The position numbers were made by a program, and so were the translations under genes. A DNA stretch of 25,068 nucleotides. Source: a virus. Below, piece by piece: positions 14,008-22,137 of the stretch; positions within the stretch are counted from its first letter, which is position 1, and each line of letters begins with the position of its first letter. The stretch is from positions 1 through 25,068 of the IMG/VR virus record IMGVR_UViG_3300042905_001363, one strand, 5' to 3'. The notes under the pieces are model-generated. The model made no database searches and was not told the origin of the DNA. It saw only the letters and a program-made list of their open reading frames with translations.

Positions 14008-15450
14008 ATGGCACTTTTAGACTTTCTGTTTGGCGGGCCTTCATACAGCACGGTTCCGAATTCACCTGAATCCGCCATGCAAGGCGCATCGCCTAATATC
14101 TTGCAACGCTTTGGCACAGGTCTTGATCGTGCAACCATGATCCCTGGTTTGCCAACGCCAGCCATGGATGAAGAAGAGCGTATGCGTCAACGATGGATGA
14201 CGCTTGCAAACATTGGATCTTCGTTAGCGCGTGGCGGCACTGCCGCCGAAGGGTTGCAACAGGCAAGACAGCAAGCGTTGCAACAACAGATTCTTGGCGC
14301 GCAGTTTCAACAAATGCAGCGCAATCAGCAACAAGAGCAAGCATTCCGCCAAGCGATCCAAGGCCCAACACAGGCGCAAAAATTTGCCGCTGGTCAACAA
14401 GCGCTTGCACAGGGTGGCGGACCAACGCAAGCCGCGGCAGCGGCGCAAGAATCAGCGATGGCGCAACAACCTTTTGCGAATCTAACAAAAGAGCAACGCG
14501 CTTTGATTGCTTCAATGCCTTATGAAAAGGGCGTGGAGTATGCCGCCAAGCTAGCCGAAGAAGAATTTGGATCGCCGCAATCAGGCATTATTGGCGGTCA
14601 ACCATCAACTTACGTTGTGAGTAAGCGCGGCAACATTCGCGTTCTTGACGTTAAGCCAACGCCGGATCAGACGCAAGTTGATACAGGCGCGGAAATCTTG
14701 ATCATGGATAAAGGCACAGGGACCATTGTTCAGAGGATACCAAAAGCCATTGGACCTGCTGACCTTAAACGACTTGGGTTTGAAGAAGAACGCATTGGAC
14801 TTGAAAAACAACGCGTTGGCCTTGAGCGCGCAGGACTTGGCCTTCGCCAGCAAGAATTTAACCGCGGTAATTATCAGATCAAAGAAACGGAACAGGGCTT
14901 GCAGTATGTCCCTGTTATGCCAGGCGGAGCAGCGCTACCCGTTACAACGCCAACCGGAGAAATTGTTAAGGGTGGCGGAACAAAACCCACTGAAGGACAG
15001 TTAAACGCCGCTGGCTATGCAAGCCGCATGATTGAAGCCGAAAGCATTATCGGCCAAGCGCCATCACAAGCGCAGCGCGCAGGAACTATTGCAACCGCGG
15101 TTGGCGCAATTCCGCTTGTTGGTGGCGTTGCAGAGCGATCATTGATGACGCCAGCGCAACAACAAGTGCGCCAGGCGCAAGAAGACTGGGTGCGCTCAAA
15201 ACTTCGTAAGGAATCAGGCGCCGTGATTGGCGATGAAGAGATGGCGCGTGAAATAAAAACTTATTTCCCGCAAATCGGTGATTCGCCAGAAGTGATTGCT
15301 CAAAAGTCACGCTCAAGACAGATTGCAATTAACGCCATGAAAACATCCGCTGGCAATGCTATGTCACAGGTTCAAGCCGTTCCGCCACAAGCGCCACCGT
15401 CATCAGGAAAGCGCTATAAGTGGGAGAACGGGCGTTTGGTGGAGTATTGA
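14008..15450 (+). CDS. Internal virion / DNA ejection protein A
   Basis: The 480-residue protein is Gln/Ala-rich, with a proline and Gly-rich head (LLDFLFGGPSYS...). A long helical core runs from about 55 to 160. A beta-rich stretch (V-S-K-R-G-N-I-R-V-L-D-V-K-P-T) is followed by a helical part with repeated G-L-E-K-Q-R-V-G-L-E-R-A-G-L-G-L. Residues about 390-440 carry T-P-A-Q-Q-Q-V-R-Q-A-Q-E-D-W, S-K-L-R-K-E-S-G-A-V-I-G, Y-F-P-Q-I-G-D-S-P-E, a block I recall from internal virion proteins of many podoviruses, which leave the head with DNA to form a trans-envelope channel. The C-terminus, Y-K-W-E-N-G-R-L-V, resembles a short capping tag found in such proteins. It is flanked by other internal-protein genes. 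AAGGGG lies ten bases before ATG. Function is by analogy. Confidence 0.75.
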   Translation: MALLDFLFGGPSYSTVPNSPESAMQGASPNILQRFGTGLDRATMIPGLPTPAMDEEERMRQRWMTLANIGSSLARGGTAAEGLQQARQQALQQQILGAQFQQMQRNQQQEQAFRQAIQGPTQAQKFAAGQQALAQGGGPTQAAAAAQESAMAQQPFANLTKEQRALIASMPYEKGVEYAAKLAEEEFGSPQSGIIGGQPSTYVVSKRGNIRVLDVKPTPDQTQVDTGAEILIMDKGTGTIVQRIPKAIGPADLKRLGFEEERIGLEKQRVGLERAGLGLRQQEFNRGNYQIKETEQGLQYVPVMPGGAALPVTTPTGEIVKGGGTKPTEGQLNAAGYASRMIEAESIIGQAPSQAQRAGTIATAVGAIPLVGGVAERSLMTPAQQQVRQAQEDWVRSKLRKESGAVIGDEEMAREIKTYFPQIGDSPEVIAQKSRSRQIAINAMKTSAGNAMSQVQAVPPQAPPSSGKRYKWENGRLVEY

Positions 15451-15452
15451 TC

Positions 15453-17327
15453 ATGGCAAAAACCGTTGAAATCCCAAACATTGGATCGGTTGATTTTCCT
15501 GATGACATGGCCAATCAAGACATTGAAAAGGCCATTCGCCAAATAATCGTTGATCGCTCTCCAGTACAACAAGCACTTCAACAGTCTAGGCAAGCGCAAC
15601 AAGTTTCACCGCCATCGGCTGGCGGCATTGGAAGGCAGTTAGGACTTACAGCAAGAGCCGCCATCACGGGTGCCGCATCACTGCCAACCATGTTTGCAGA
15701 TCCTTTGGTGGCGCTAATGAATGCAGCGGCAGGGCGCCAAATTGCTACACCGCCATCGCAATCACTTCAAGGATTGCTTACAGCGGCAGGACTGCCGGAG
15801 GCAGAAACGCCGCAAGAGCGCATATCGCAAGACGTTGCGCAAGCACTTACTGGCACAGGCGCGCTTGCCGGTGGCGCTCGCTTGGCATCGCAAGCCGTGA
15901 CATCACCCGTTTCAAGGGAAGTATTAAGGACGCTTGCGACAGACCCGCGAACGCAAGCCATTGCCGCTGGCACAGGCGCCACTGCCGCTAGTCTAGGGCG
16001 CGAAGAAGGGCTTGGACCTTTGGCGCAACTAGGCCTTGGCGTTATTGGTTCCGTTGCACCAGGTACAGCGCCAATCGTTGGAAGAAACGTTGCGCAGCGT
16101 GCAAGGCAAGTTGTATCGCCATTCACGCAAGAAGGTAGAGAAGTGATTGCCGGTCAAGTGTTGCAACGTGCCGCCACCAATCCTGAGCGCGCACAACAAG
16201 CGCTTTTGCGTGCGCAAGAGTATGTGCCTGGCTCACGCCCCATGACTGCTGAAGCGTCCATGGACCCTGGCTTGATGGCGCTGCAAAACCCATTAGCAAT
16301 GGCGCTTGATGTCCAAAACTTAATTGGTCAACGCATATCAGAAAGCAATGCAGCAAGAATGCAGTTGCTAAACCGTTTATCTGGCGGTGGGCCGGAGGCA
16401 ATCGCCGCGGCGGAAGCCAAACGTTCAGCGGTTACAGCGCCCATGCGTGAAGCGGCATTCGCCAAATCACTGAATGAATTTGGACCTGTTGCAACGACAC
16501 CCATTACTGCTGCCGTTAAGAATGTACTGTCTGGCGCAACAGGTAATCGCCAACCCGTTGAAAAAGCCATGACATGGTTACGCGGACGCATTGAGAATGC
16601 TGGCGATACGCCAGAGCGCATTTACAACGTCCGCAAAGACATTAATGACGCCATATCAGGTGCGCTTGAAAAGTCTGATCCTGGCTTGCGTTTGGCGTCA
16701 CGCGAATTGATTGCAGTGCGTGATGTTTTGGATGATGTGCTTGAGTCAGCATCGCCAGGATTTAAGGATTACTTGTCGCAATACGCCAAGATGAGTAGGC
16801 CCATTGACCAAATGCGTGTGTTGCAAGAAGTTAAAGCGCGCTCAACTATGGCGGCTCCAGACGCAACGACGGGCATGGATATATTCAGCCAGGCCAAGTT
16901 ACGCCAACAGTTAAGATCACGCGCCGAAGAGCTTAACAAGACACTCTCAGAGTCACAGGCAAGGCAGGTTGACGATTTGATGCGCGATCTTGATCGTTCA
17001 GCATCCATCACATCAGCAGTGGCGCAAAGACCTGGAAGCGATACATTCAAAAACTTTTCAACCGCCAACTTGATTGGCGCTGTTTTCTCTGACGCGTTGG
17101 CGTCCAACACAACGCTTCGCACGCTGGCGCGTCCACTTGATTTTCTTTACAAACTACCTGATGAGCAAATTTCACGCTTGATGGTTGAAGCAATGCTTGA
17201 TCCAAAGTTGGCGGCTCAAATGATGCAGAAAGCCACCACGATGAGCATCAAACCCGTTGCAACGCAATTGCGCAGAAAAGCGCGTGAAATTGGTCTTGCG
17301 CCATACCTTGGTATTGGTGTAGAGTAG
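15453..17327 (+). CDS. Internal virion / DNA ejection protein B
   Basis: The preferred start is the ATG at 15453 (GGAG at 15441-15444); a longer in-frame start at 15420 would overlap the previous gene by 31 bases. The 624-residue protein starts with V-E-I-P-N-I-G-S-V-D-F-P-D-D-M and I-R-Q-I-I-V-D, a small domain often found at the head of phage internal and ejection proteins. Gly/Ala-rich segments at about 55-165 (TARAAITGAASL, ALTGTGALAGGARLA, QLGLGVIGSVAPG) could insert into membranes. The rest is amphipathic helix, with QALLRAQEYVPGSRPMTAE near 240 and a C-terminal Arg/Lys-rich end. The likely job is to cross or line the cell envelope during genome ejection, together with the preceding gene product. 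It is the last gene before the strong terminator at 17357-17383. Confidence 0.76.
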   Translation: MAKTVEIPNIGSVDFPDDMANQDIEKAIRQIIVDRSPVQQALQQSRQAQQVSPPSAGGIGRQLGLTARAAITGAASLPTMFADPLVALMNAAAGRQIATPPSQSLQGLLTAAGLPEAETPQERISQDVAQALTGTGALAGGARLASQAVTSPVSREVLRTLATDPRTQAIAAGTGATAASLGREEGLGPLAQLGLGVIGSVAPGTAPIVGRNVAQRARQVVSPFTQEGREVIAGQVLQRAATNPERAQQALLRAQEYVPGSRPMTAEASMDPGLMALQNPLAMALDVQNLIGQRISESNAARMQLLNRLSGGGPEAIAAAEAKRSAVTAPMREAAFAKSLNEFGPVATTPITAAVKNVLSGATGNRQPVEKAMTWLRGRIENAGDTPERIYNVRKDINDAISGALEKSDPGLRLASRELIAVRDVLDDVLESASPGFKDYLSQYAKMSRPIDQMRVLQEVKARSTMAAPDATTGMDIFSQAKLRQQLRSRAEELNKTLSESQARQVDDLMRDLDRSASITSAVAQRPGSDTFKNFSTANLIGAVFSDALASNTTLRTLARPLDFLYKLPDEQISRLMVEAMLDPKLAAQMMQKATTMSIKPVATQLRRKAREIGLAPYLGIGVE

Positions 17328-17356
17328 AAACCGGAACTCCCTCCTGTTGGTTCTTC

Positions 17357-17383
17357 GACCCGCCGCTCGCGGGTCTTTTTTTT
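17357..17383 (+). terminator. Strong intrinsic terminator closing the virion operon
   Basis: A perfect 7-bp stem GACCCGC (17357-17363) / GCGGGTC (17369-17375) closes a CGCTC loop and is followed by eight T (17376-17383). It comes 29 bases after the stop of the last ejection-protein gene and separates the virion operon from the downstream unit. Confidence 0.94.
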
Positions 17384-17402
17384 GCCGTTCGTCGGAAAAA
17401 GG

Positions 17403-17431
17403 TGGACACTTTCCGTTTTAAGGTGATAAAT
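17403..17431 (+). promoter_or_regulatory. Candidate sigma70-like promoter before the resolvase gene
   Basis: A TGGACA box (17403-17408, five of six to TTGACA) is followed after 16 bases by GATAAA (17425-17430), within TGATAAAT. A promoter is expected between the terminator and the next gene, and this is the best candidate. Transcription would then start close to the ATG at 17440, implying a leaderless or very short leader mRNA. The -10 match is only moderate. Confidence 0.4.
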
Positions 17432-17438
17432 GGAAAGT
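17408..17438 (+). promoter_or_regulatory. Inverted repeat around the Shine-Dalgarno of the resolvase gene
   Basis: ACTTTCC (17408-17414) and GGAAAGT (17432-17438) are perfect 7-base inverted copies; a G-U and three A-U pairs can extend the RNA stem to 11 pairs. The loop holds AAGGTGA (17420-17426), the only good ribosome site, ahead of ATG 17440. It could be an operator for a dimeric repressor or an RNA hairpin controlling translation. An 11-codon upstream frame (17430-17465, ATG out of phase) overlaps the start. Function is inferred. Confidence 0.45.
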
Positions 17439-17439
17439 T

Positions 17440-17934
17440 ATGAAAAAACTCATTGTTGGAATTGATCCTGGTATCAGCGGTGGCATTGCCACGCTGGACG
17501 GTAAAAAACTTGTCGATGTGATTGACATGCCATTGGTGCAGCGCCAAGTTGGAAAGGCAGTCAAAAACTTTGTGTCGCCACACGAGCTACACACACATTT
17601 GGCGGCATTAACGATTGAGCATGACGTGACTGCTTACATTGAACAAGTGTCCGCCATGCCTGGCCAAGGTGTCGTTTCGATGTTTAGTTTTGGAAGGTCG
17701 CTTGGAAACATCGAGGGCGTGCTTGCATCTTTGCAGATTCCTTATCACTTTGTGCAGCCGCTAACCTGGCAGCGCAAGGTGCGCCTTACAGGCGGCAAGG
17801 ATGGCGCAAGGGCATTAGCGCAACAAATGTTTCCGCAACACGCGTCGGCGTTCTCGCGCAAAAAGGATGATGGGCGCGCTGATGCCGCTTTGATTGGTCT
17901 TTATGGAGTTATGGATGAGCACACAAGAGATTGA
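17440..17934 (+). CDS. RuvC-like Holliday junction resolvase
   Basis: The 164-residue protein has the RuvC/RNase H fold signature: an N-terminal strand I-V-G-I-D9-P-G-x-S-G-G, a second acidic residue E68 in A-Y-I-E-Q-V, and a C-terminal K-K-D-D-G-R-A-D148-A-A-L-I-G helix with D144 and D148 as metal ligands. S-M-F-S-F-G-R-S-L-G and P-L-T-W-Q between them are common in phage RuvC-like enzymes. It should cut branched or four-way DNA intermediates, useful before packaging. It is the first gene after the terminator and has an unusual start region (loop-located ribosome site). The next gene's start overlaps its end by 20 bases. It lacks any extra domain. Confidence 0.9.
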   Translation: MKKLIVGIDPGISGGIATLDGKKLVDVIDMPLVQRQVGKAVKNFVSPHELHTHLAALTIEHDVTAYIEQVSAMPGQGVVSMFSFGRSLGNIEGVLASLQIPYHFVQPLTWQRKVRLTGGKDGARALAQQMFPQHASAFSRKKDDGRADAALIGLYGVMDEHTRD

Positions 17935-18106
17935 AAACCTAAAAGAGTTGTTGCGATACACACGCCAATTGGCGGCTGAATCGGATAACAAGTTGCGCGT
18001 TGCGCGTCAATTCATTGGCCACCTAACGAGTCCTGATGACTATGGTTACGCCATCAGCGATGAAGTGAAGCGTGCAGCGTTGGCAACGCTTGAGAAGATT
18101 CGATGA
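17915..18106 (+). CDS. Small helical protein between resolvase and epimerase, unknown
   Basis: A 63-residue frame starts at ATG 17915 with GGAG at 17905-17908; an upstream TTG in the same frame would extend further into the resolvase gene and is less likely. The sequence is charged and helical (T-Q-E-I-E-N-L-K-E-L-L-R-Y-T-R-Q-L-A) with a short D-D-Y-G-Y-A-I-S turn. I see no catalytic motif. It overlaps the resolvase by 20 bases and the SDR gene by four, so it belongs to the same transcription unit. No function can be proposed. Confidence 0.75.
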   Translation: MSTQEIENLKELLRYTRQLAAESDNKLRVARQFIGHLTSPDDYGYAISDEVKRAALATLEKIR

Positions 18107-18906
18107 AGCGCGTTTTGGTTATTGGGTCGGAAGGTTATGTTGGCAGTCAGTTAGTTGCTAACATCGCCGGCGAAGTCAATGTTGTTGCGTGCGATCTGAA
18201 GACGGGCATGGATTACTTGGACATGCAAACGTCAGTGCTTGCAGCGTTTGATGAGATCTTGTTCTTCGCCGGAACGTCAAACGTTGCTGACGCCAAGATG
18301 GAACCGTTACGCGCCATCGCAGAAAACGTTGTATTTCCACTAAGCCTTCTTGAGCGCATCAAACCGCACACGCGCTTGATCTACGCTTCAACGGGTTCGT
18401 TATTGTCAAAACGCGACACATCGCCAAGTGTAATTGCTGATGAGCAGCGCGAAAACGCTTATGACGCTTCCAAGTTGTCATTCGACTTGGTGGCGAAATA
18501 CATGGGAAAGCGTGTTGTTGGTTTACGGATGGGAACGGTCAGCGGTTGGTCGCCAAGGATGCGATGGCATTTGATCTTCAATGCGATGAACCGTTCAGCT
18601 ATAGAACAAGGTGTTGTGCGCGTTACGAATCCAAGCGCCATGCGAAGCATCTTATTTCATGACGATTTGGCGGATCGCATCTTAGAAATCATGGATGACG
18701 ATCAGGTGCAGGGGTTGATTCCTGTTGCCTCTTATTCACTCACTATTGGCGAGCTTGCCCATGAGGTTGCACATGCTCACAAAGTCCCAGTGGCATTTGG
18801 CGAGGATGATGGCACTTATTCGTTCTCGCTCCCGACAATTCCGCAGTTGTTCTCACTTGCAGAGCGATGCGAACACTTCAAACGAGCCTATGAAACGAAT
18901 TACTGA
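18103..18906 (+). CDS. Extended SDR NAD-dependent sugar epimerase/dehydratase
   Basis: The 267-residue protein has the Rossmann dinucleotide motif G8-S-E-G-Y-V-G14 directly after a beta strand (R-V-L-V-I), an acidic D31 for the NAD ribose after V-V-A-C, the F-F-A-G-T-S-N strand, a catalytic S96/T97 (Y-A-S-T-G) and Y120-D-A-S-K124 (the YxxxK pair). The C-terminal substrate region has S-I-L-F-H-D-D-L-A-D-R-I. This is the extended SDR family acting on nucleotide sugars (epimerases, dehydratases, reductases); the exact reaction cannot be told. It is shorter than the usual 310-340 residues, lacking part of the C-terminal domain. It is followed by a C-methyltransferase and two glycosyltransferases, so deoxy-sugar processing is a reasonable reading. 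Confidence 0.88.
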   Translation: MKRVLVIGSEGYVGSQLVANIAGEVNVVACDLKTGMDYLDMQTSVLAAFDEILFFAGTSNVADAKMEPLRAIAENVVFPLSLLERIKPHTRLIYASTGSLLSKRDTSPSVIADEQRENAYDASKLSFDLVAKYMGKRVVGLRMGTVSGWSPRMRWHLIFNAMNRSAIEQGVVRVTNPSAMRSILFHDDLADRILEIMDDDQVQGLIPVASYSLTIGELAHEVAHAHKVPVAFGEDDGTYSFSLPTIPQLFSLAERCEHFKRAYETNY

Positions 18907-20098
18907 ATGCCTTGTTTGCCAGTCACGCGATATGAAAACTATCTTTGACCTTGGCGATCAACCACCGGCAAACGCTTTGCAAGACCACCCAAACACATTC
19001 ATTCAATGCGCGCAGTTGGCAGCGCAAATGTGCAAAGACTGTACGCACGTTATGCAGAAAGTTGCTTACGACGCCAAAGCGCTGTTTGACAAATACTTGT
19101 ACGTTAGTGGCACGAGCAATACGCTCAACGAATACTTTGATTGGTTCGCTAGTAACGTGGCGCGTCACTATGAAGATCAAGCTATCTTAGAGATAGCATC
19201 AAATGATGGAACGTTACTAAGAAAACTTAAAGACCGAGGTTGCAAGTACGTCGAAGGTGTAGAGCCTGCCAAGAACCTGGTGGCGCAGTCAGCCGCCAAG
19301 GGTGTATATGTCACGCAAGACTATTGGCCATTCGATACAGGCAATCAAAAGTACGGCGTGATTATCGCCATGAACGTGTTGGCGCATAACGATAAGCCGA
19401 TTGACTTCTTAAAAGGCATTCATGATGCGCTTGAAGATGATGGTGTGGCGTTCATTCAAGTAAGCCAAATGCACATGCTGGAAAACGGCGAATACGATAC
19501 GATTTATCACGAACATTTTTCATTCTTCACCATCACTTCGTTCAACATTGCCTGCTCGCACGCCAACATGCGTGTGGCGTGGACGCAATGCGTTAGCGTT
19601 CATGGCGGATCAATGCTTGCCGCGGTATGCAAGCGCGATGCTTATCCAGACCCAGAGCGCTTCGAGGAAGGGCGCTGGAATGTAGGAAGCATCAAGCGTT
19701 ATTCATTTGCTGACGGTGCGCGTTTCACGGATGCCGTGACGCGCAATATTCAATCCATGCGATCAATCATCAAACAGGCCAAGCGTGATGGCTATATCGT
19801 GGTGATGGTTGGGTGTGCCGCCAAAGCCGTGACGTTGATGCAAGCCGTTAATGATGATCCTCACGTCATTGTGGATGAATCGCCCATGAAGATTGGCAAA
19901 TTTCTGCCGAACTCCACGCAACAAATCATTCCTTTAAACAACGTAGCACAGTTGCGCGAAAAGTGTTTGTTCATTATCGGCGCATGGAATTTCAAAGCCG
20001 AACTCATACGAAAGTTGCAAATGCTGCGCAACTTTGAAGATTATGATTCAGTTGTTACGCCGTTTCCACAAACCTATAAGGAACCGCTTTATGGATGA
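18890..20098 (+). CDS. NDP-sugar-type C-methyltransferase (Methyltransf_13/23/14 architecture)
   Basis: The ATG at 18890 gives a 402-residue protein that starts with the zinc ribbon typical of the family (C7-x-x-C10, C48-x-x-C51). The SAM-binding domain has I-L-E-I-A-S-N-D-G-T-L-L (99-110) and E-P-A-K-N-L (125-130). Catalytic-type residues Y71 (K-Y-L-Y-V-S-G) and Y206-H-E208-H209 are present, matching the Tyr and Glu-His used by the 4-ketosugar C-methyltransferases such as TcaB9. The C-terminal domain has V-D-E-S-P-M-K-I-G-K-F-L-P-N-S (328-342), the pattern (D-x-x-P-x-K-x-G-x-x-x-P-G) of the family. It should transfer a methyl group from SAM to a carbon of a keto-deoxysugar nucleotide. The start lies inside the SDR gene (17 bases overlap). 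Confidence 0.9.
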   Translation: MKRITECLVCQSRDMKTIFDLGDQPPANALQDHPNTFIQCAQLAAQMCKDCTHVMQKVAYDAKALFDKYLYVSGTSNTLNEYFDWFASNVARHYEDQAILEIASNDGTLLRKLKDRGCKYVEGVEPAKNLVAQSAAKGVYVTQDYWPFDTGNQKYGVIIAMNVLAHNDKPIDFLKGIHDALEDDGVAFIQVSQMHMLENGEYDTIYHEHFSFFTITSFNIACSHANMRVAWTQCVSVHGGSMLAAVCKRDAYPDPERFEEGRWNVGSIKRYSFADGARFTDAVTRNIQSMRSIIKQAKRDGYIVVMVGCAAKAVTLMQAVNDDPHVIVDESPMKIGKFLPNSTQQIIPLNNVAQLREKCLFIIGAWNFKAELIRKLQMLRNFEDYDSVVTPFPQTYKEPLYG

Positions 20099-20309
20099 AT
20101 TCACGATTGATGATCAACAACCCGAAGCGCCAAAGAAACGCGCCAAGACGGTTAGTGATCTTGAGAGCAAGTATTCACATGCGCTTGAAGATTTGAACGA
20201 TTGCATTGAAACGCTCAAAGGTTTGGAGCAATACGGGCGATTTCAAGATGCCGTAGTGCGAAGGCGCGCCATTGAGTGTTTGCGACGCATTGGGCATTGG
20301 CCAGCATGA
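20091..20309 (+). CDS. Small charged helical protein inside the sugar cassette, unknown
   Basis: A 72-residue frame begins at ATG 20091, with AAGGA at 20078-20082; an in-frame upstream start lies inside the C-methyltransferase gene and is less likely. The sequence has an acidic head (MDEFTIDDQQPEAPKK), then a helix-rich part (S-D-L-E-S-K-Y-S-H-A-L-E-D-L-N-D-C-I-E) and a basic end (VVRRRAIECLRRIG). I recognise no motif. It overlaps the methyltransferase by eight bases and the next glycosyltransferase by four, so it is part of the same operon; a regulatory or partner role is possible but unsupported. Confidence 0.77.
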   Translation: MDEFTIDDQQPEAPKKRAKTVSDLESKYSHALEDLNDCIETLKGLEQYGRFQDAVVRRRAIECLRRIGHWPA

Positions 20310-20956
20310 AGATCATTGTTTCAACAACAGGAAGCCAGTCGCTTCACGTCATGAAAAGCAGCGTGTTTCACTACGCCAAGGGCGTACAGATCTGCATCTT
20401 CCAAGGCGTCCATGGGAACTTTGGCGATGACTACAACGCAGCGATTGACGCATTTGCTGGTGACGATGAAGGGTTTATTGTCGCCAACGATGACATCGTG
20501 CTGACTCCAACAACGATGGCGTTAATACTCGATGACGTTCAAGCACTGAAAAAGGTTTGCAAGAACCTTGGTTTCGTGGCGGCAAGAAGTGATTTTGTTC
20601 GTCCGCCACAAAACATCCGAGTGCCACGAAACGAGGGTGACGGTATTGAGATGTGCCGTTGGAAGAGTGAAGACGCCATCAAACCCGTGGATGTGATCAG
20701 CCCGATCTTTGCTTACTTATCAGCTAAAGCGTTTGCCGAGTGCCGTTTCCCGCCGATCAATTGGTTTAGCGATGATGTGATTTGTGCTGACTTGCGAGAG
20801 AAAGGTTTTAAGCATTTCGTGTCGCGCGCGTATGTGCATCACGCTGGATCGCAAACCGTTGGAACGGATGTCAAGCAACTGGTTGGCGATGCAGCGCCAT
20901 GGATCGTGGAGAACAGGCCACAGTACGCAAAACAATGGTTTGGAGTTGGCGCATGA
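20306..20956 (+). CDS. GT-A glycosyltransferase-like protein of the sugar cassette
   Basis: Starting at ATG 20306 (overlapping the previous stop by ATGA), the 216-residue protein has an N-terminal K-I-I-V-S-T-T-G-S strand, a G-F-I-V-A-N61-D-D-I-V-L-T-P segment (metal/nucleotide-binding acidic motif), then Q-N-I-R-V-P and C-terminal W-F-S-D-D-V-I-C-A-D-L-R-E-K-G-F, followed by V-H-H-A-G-S-Q-T. This order (N-D-D near 61, a second acidic D-D near 156 and an H-x-G after a strand) is that of GT2-like transferases. The donor and acceptor cannot be read. It is distinct from the capsid-adjacent glycosyltransferase: shared motifs are limited to the fold level. Confidence 0.77.
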   Translation: MKIIVSTTGSQSLHVMKSSVFHYAKGVQICIFQGVHGNFGDDYNAAIDAFAGDDEGFIVANDDIVLTPTTMALILDDVQALKKVCKNLGFVAARSDFVRPPQNIRVPRNEGDGIEMCRWKSEDAIKPVDVISPIFAYLSAKAFAECRFPPINWFSDDVICADLREKGFKHFVSRAYVHHAGSQTVGTDVKQLVGDAAPWIVENRPQYAKQWFGVGA

Positions 20957-22137
20957 AAACAACAAGAAGAATTGTTGTGATGACAAACGCGCATCCGACA
21001 GGGGTGACAGAAAACTTTGCTCGCCAAATCGCAGTGGGTTTTGCGGCTTGCGGATTTGAGCCACACATTGTCAATGTCAATCAAGATTTAGACCGGCAAT
21101 TTGCCGGTATAGGAACTTTATTGAGTATTGATGAGCTTTTCATTGTTGGCGCATTACCGCTTAAGGTGAAGTTGGGTGATGTTTACCTTTGGGAAGCGGC
21201 AGCAGACATGGGTAAGCGCGTGACGTATTACGTCATTGATTCATTTCATAACGATTTGAATCGCGTGCCTGAAGTCAAAGCGTATATCAAAAAGTCACGC
21301 GAAAAGGGTGCGCTGAATATCGTGTTTGCTGATGAAGTCACACCGATTTACATGGACATCAAAGCGCCAGGCATGGGATTTGGAGCGTTTGCAGCGCCAC
21401 CGATTCAAGAAGAACCTATGTTTCCTGATCGCTTGTTGGTGTTTGGCGGCGTTGGCAATGAGCTTGCAACGATTAAAGACACGCTCAAAGAAACCGTAGC
21501 CGAGGTTCGCCAAACGATTGATCTCAAAGATGACGTTGAATTGTTCTACCCAGAGAAAAGTTTTAGCGAAAGCCATTGGAACGTTCTTAGCCATGTAATG
21601 AACATCAATGATGAATATCAACGATTGCTCGAAGAGCCATTGTTGCTTGATGCTTACTGCAAGTTGGATGCAGCCATGAAACGCCATCGAAGATTGCGTG
21701 TGATGTCAGCGCTCAAAGGTAAGCCCGTTGATATTGCTGGCACTGGTTGGTTTGAACATTTTGGCGAGGTGGACAATTGGCGTTATGTGGGACAGCAACC
21801 CCATGCAGCGCTTGGCGTGATGGTCCAGCACTATGCCGGCTTAGTTAACTTTGATGCGAATTGGGATTCATCGCCACATGATCGCATGTGTACAGCGCTT
21901 ATGATGAATCGACCCGTCATGAGCAATTTGAATGAAGAAAGTGTCAATCCATCCGTTGCTTGTTATGAGCACGGGCAAGGTGACGAGTCATTTGAAAAGC
22001 AAATCCATCAATGCGTTGAGCGCGTGATGGATCTGAGGGAAAACATTTCTTATAAGATTTATTCCTGTCGCGTTGACCATCTGACATGGACAGCGCGTGT
22101 TTCTGATTTTCTTAGTGAGAGGGATCGTTGTGAGTGA
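20953..22137 (+). CDS. GT-B glycosyltransferase-like protein (CgeB/GT1-like)
   Basis: From ATG 20953 (after GGAGTT) the 394-residue protein begins R-R-I-V-V-M-T-N-A-H-P-T-G-V-T-E, a nucleotide-fold strand with a Gly loop. Residues about 250-330 have G-K-P-V-D-I-A-G-T-G-W-F, W-R-Y-V-G-Q-Q-P-H, then V-N-F-D-A-N-W-D-S-S-P-H-D-R-M-C-T-A-L-M-M-N-R-P-V, which resembles the donor-binding half of CgeB-like glycosyltransferases (the D-R-x-x-x-A-L motif). The N-terminal half lacks a canonical pattern I can name. It likely transfers a sugar, perhaps the product of the two enzymes upstream. The stop is inside the next gene, which starts with GTG at 22130. Confidence 0.74.
   Translation: MKTTRRIVVMTNAHPTGVTENFARQIAVGFAACGFEPHIVNVNQDLDRQFAGIGTLLSIDELFIVGALPLKVKLGDVYLWEAAADMGKRVTYYVIDSFHNDLNRVPEVKAYIKKSREKGALNIVFADEVTPIYMDIKAPGMGFGAFAAPPIQEEPMFPDRLLVFGGVGNELATIKDTLKETVAEVRQTIDLKDDVELFYPEKSFSESHWNVLSHVMNINDEYQRLLEEPLLLDAYCKLDAAMKRHRRLRVMSALKGKPVDIAGTGWFEHFGEVDNWRYVGQQPHAALGVMVQHYAGLVNFDANWDSSPHDRMCTALMMNRPVMSNLNEESVNPSVACYEHGQGDESFEKQIHQCVERVMDLRENISYKIYSCRVDHLTWTARVSDFLSERDRCE

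Noticed and set aside
17430-17465. An 11-codon peptide gene before the resolvase.
   Set aside because: It is too short to support as a gene; kept only as part of the start-region observation.
18725-18889. A longer N-terminus for the C-methyltransferase.
   Set aside because: The family begins with the zinc ribbon C-x-x-C at about residue 7, which fits ATG 18890.
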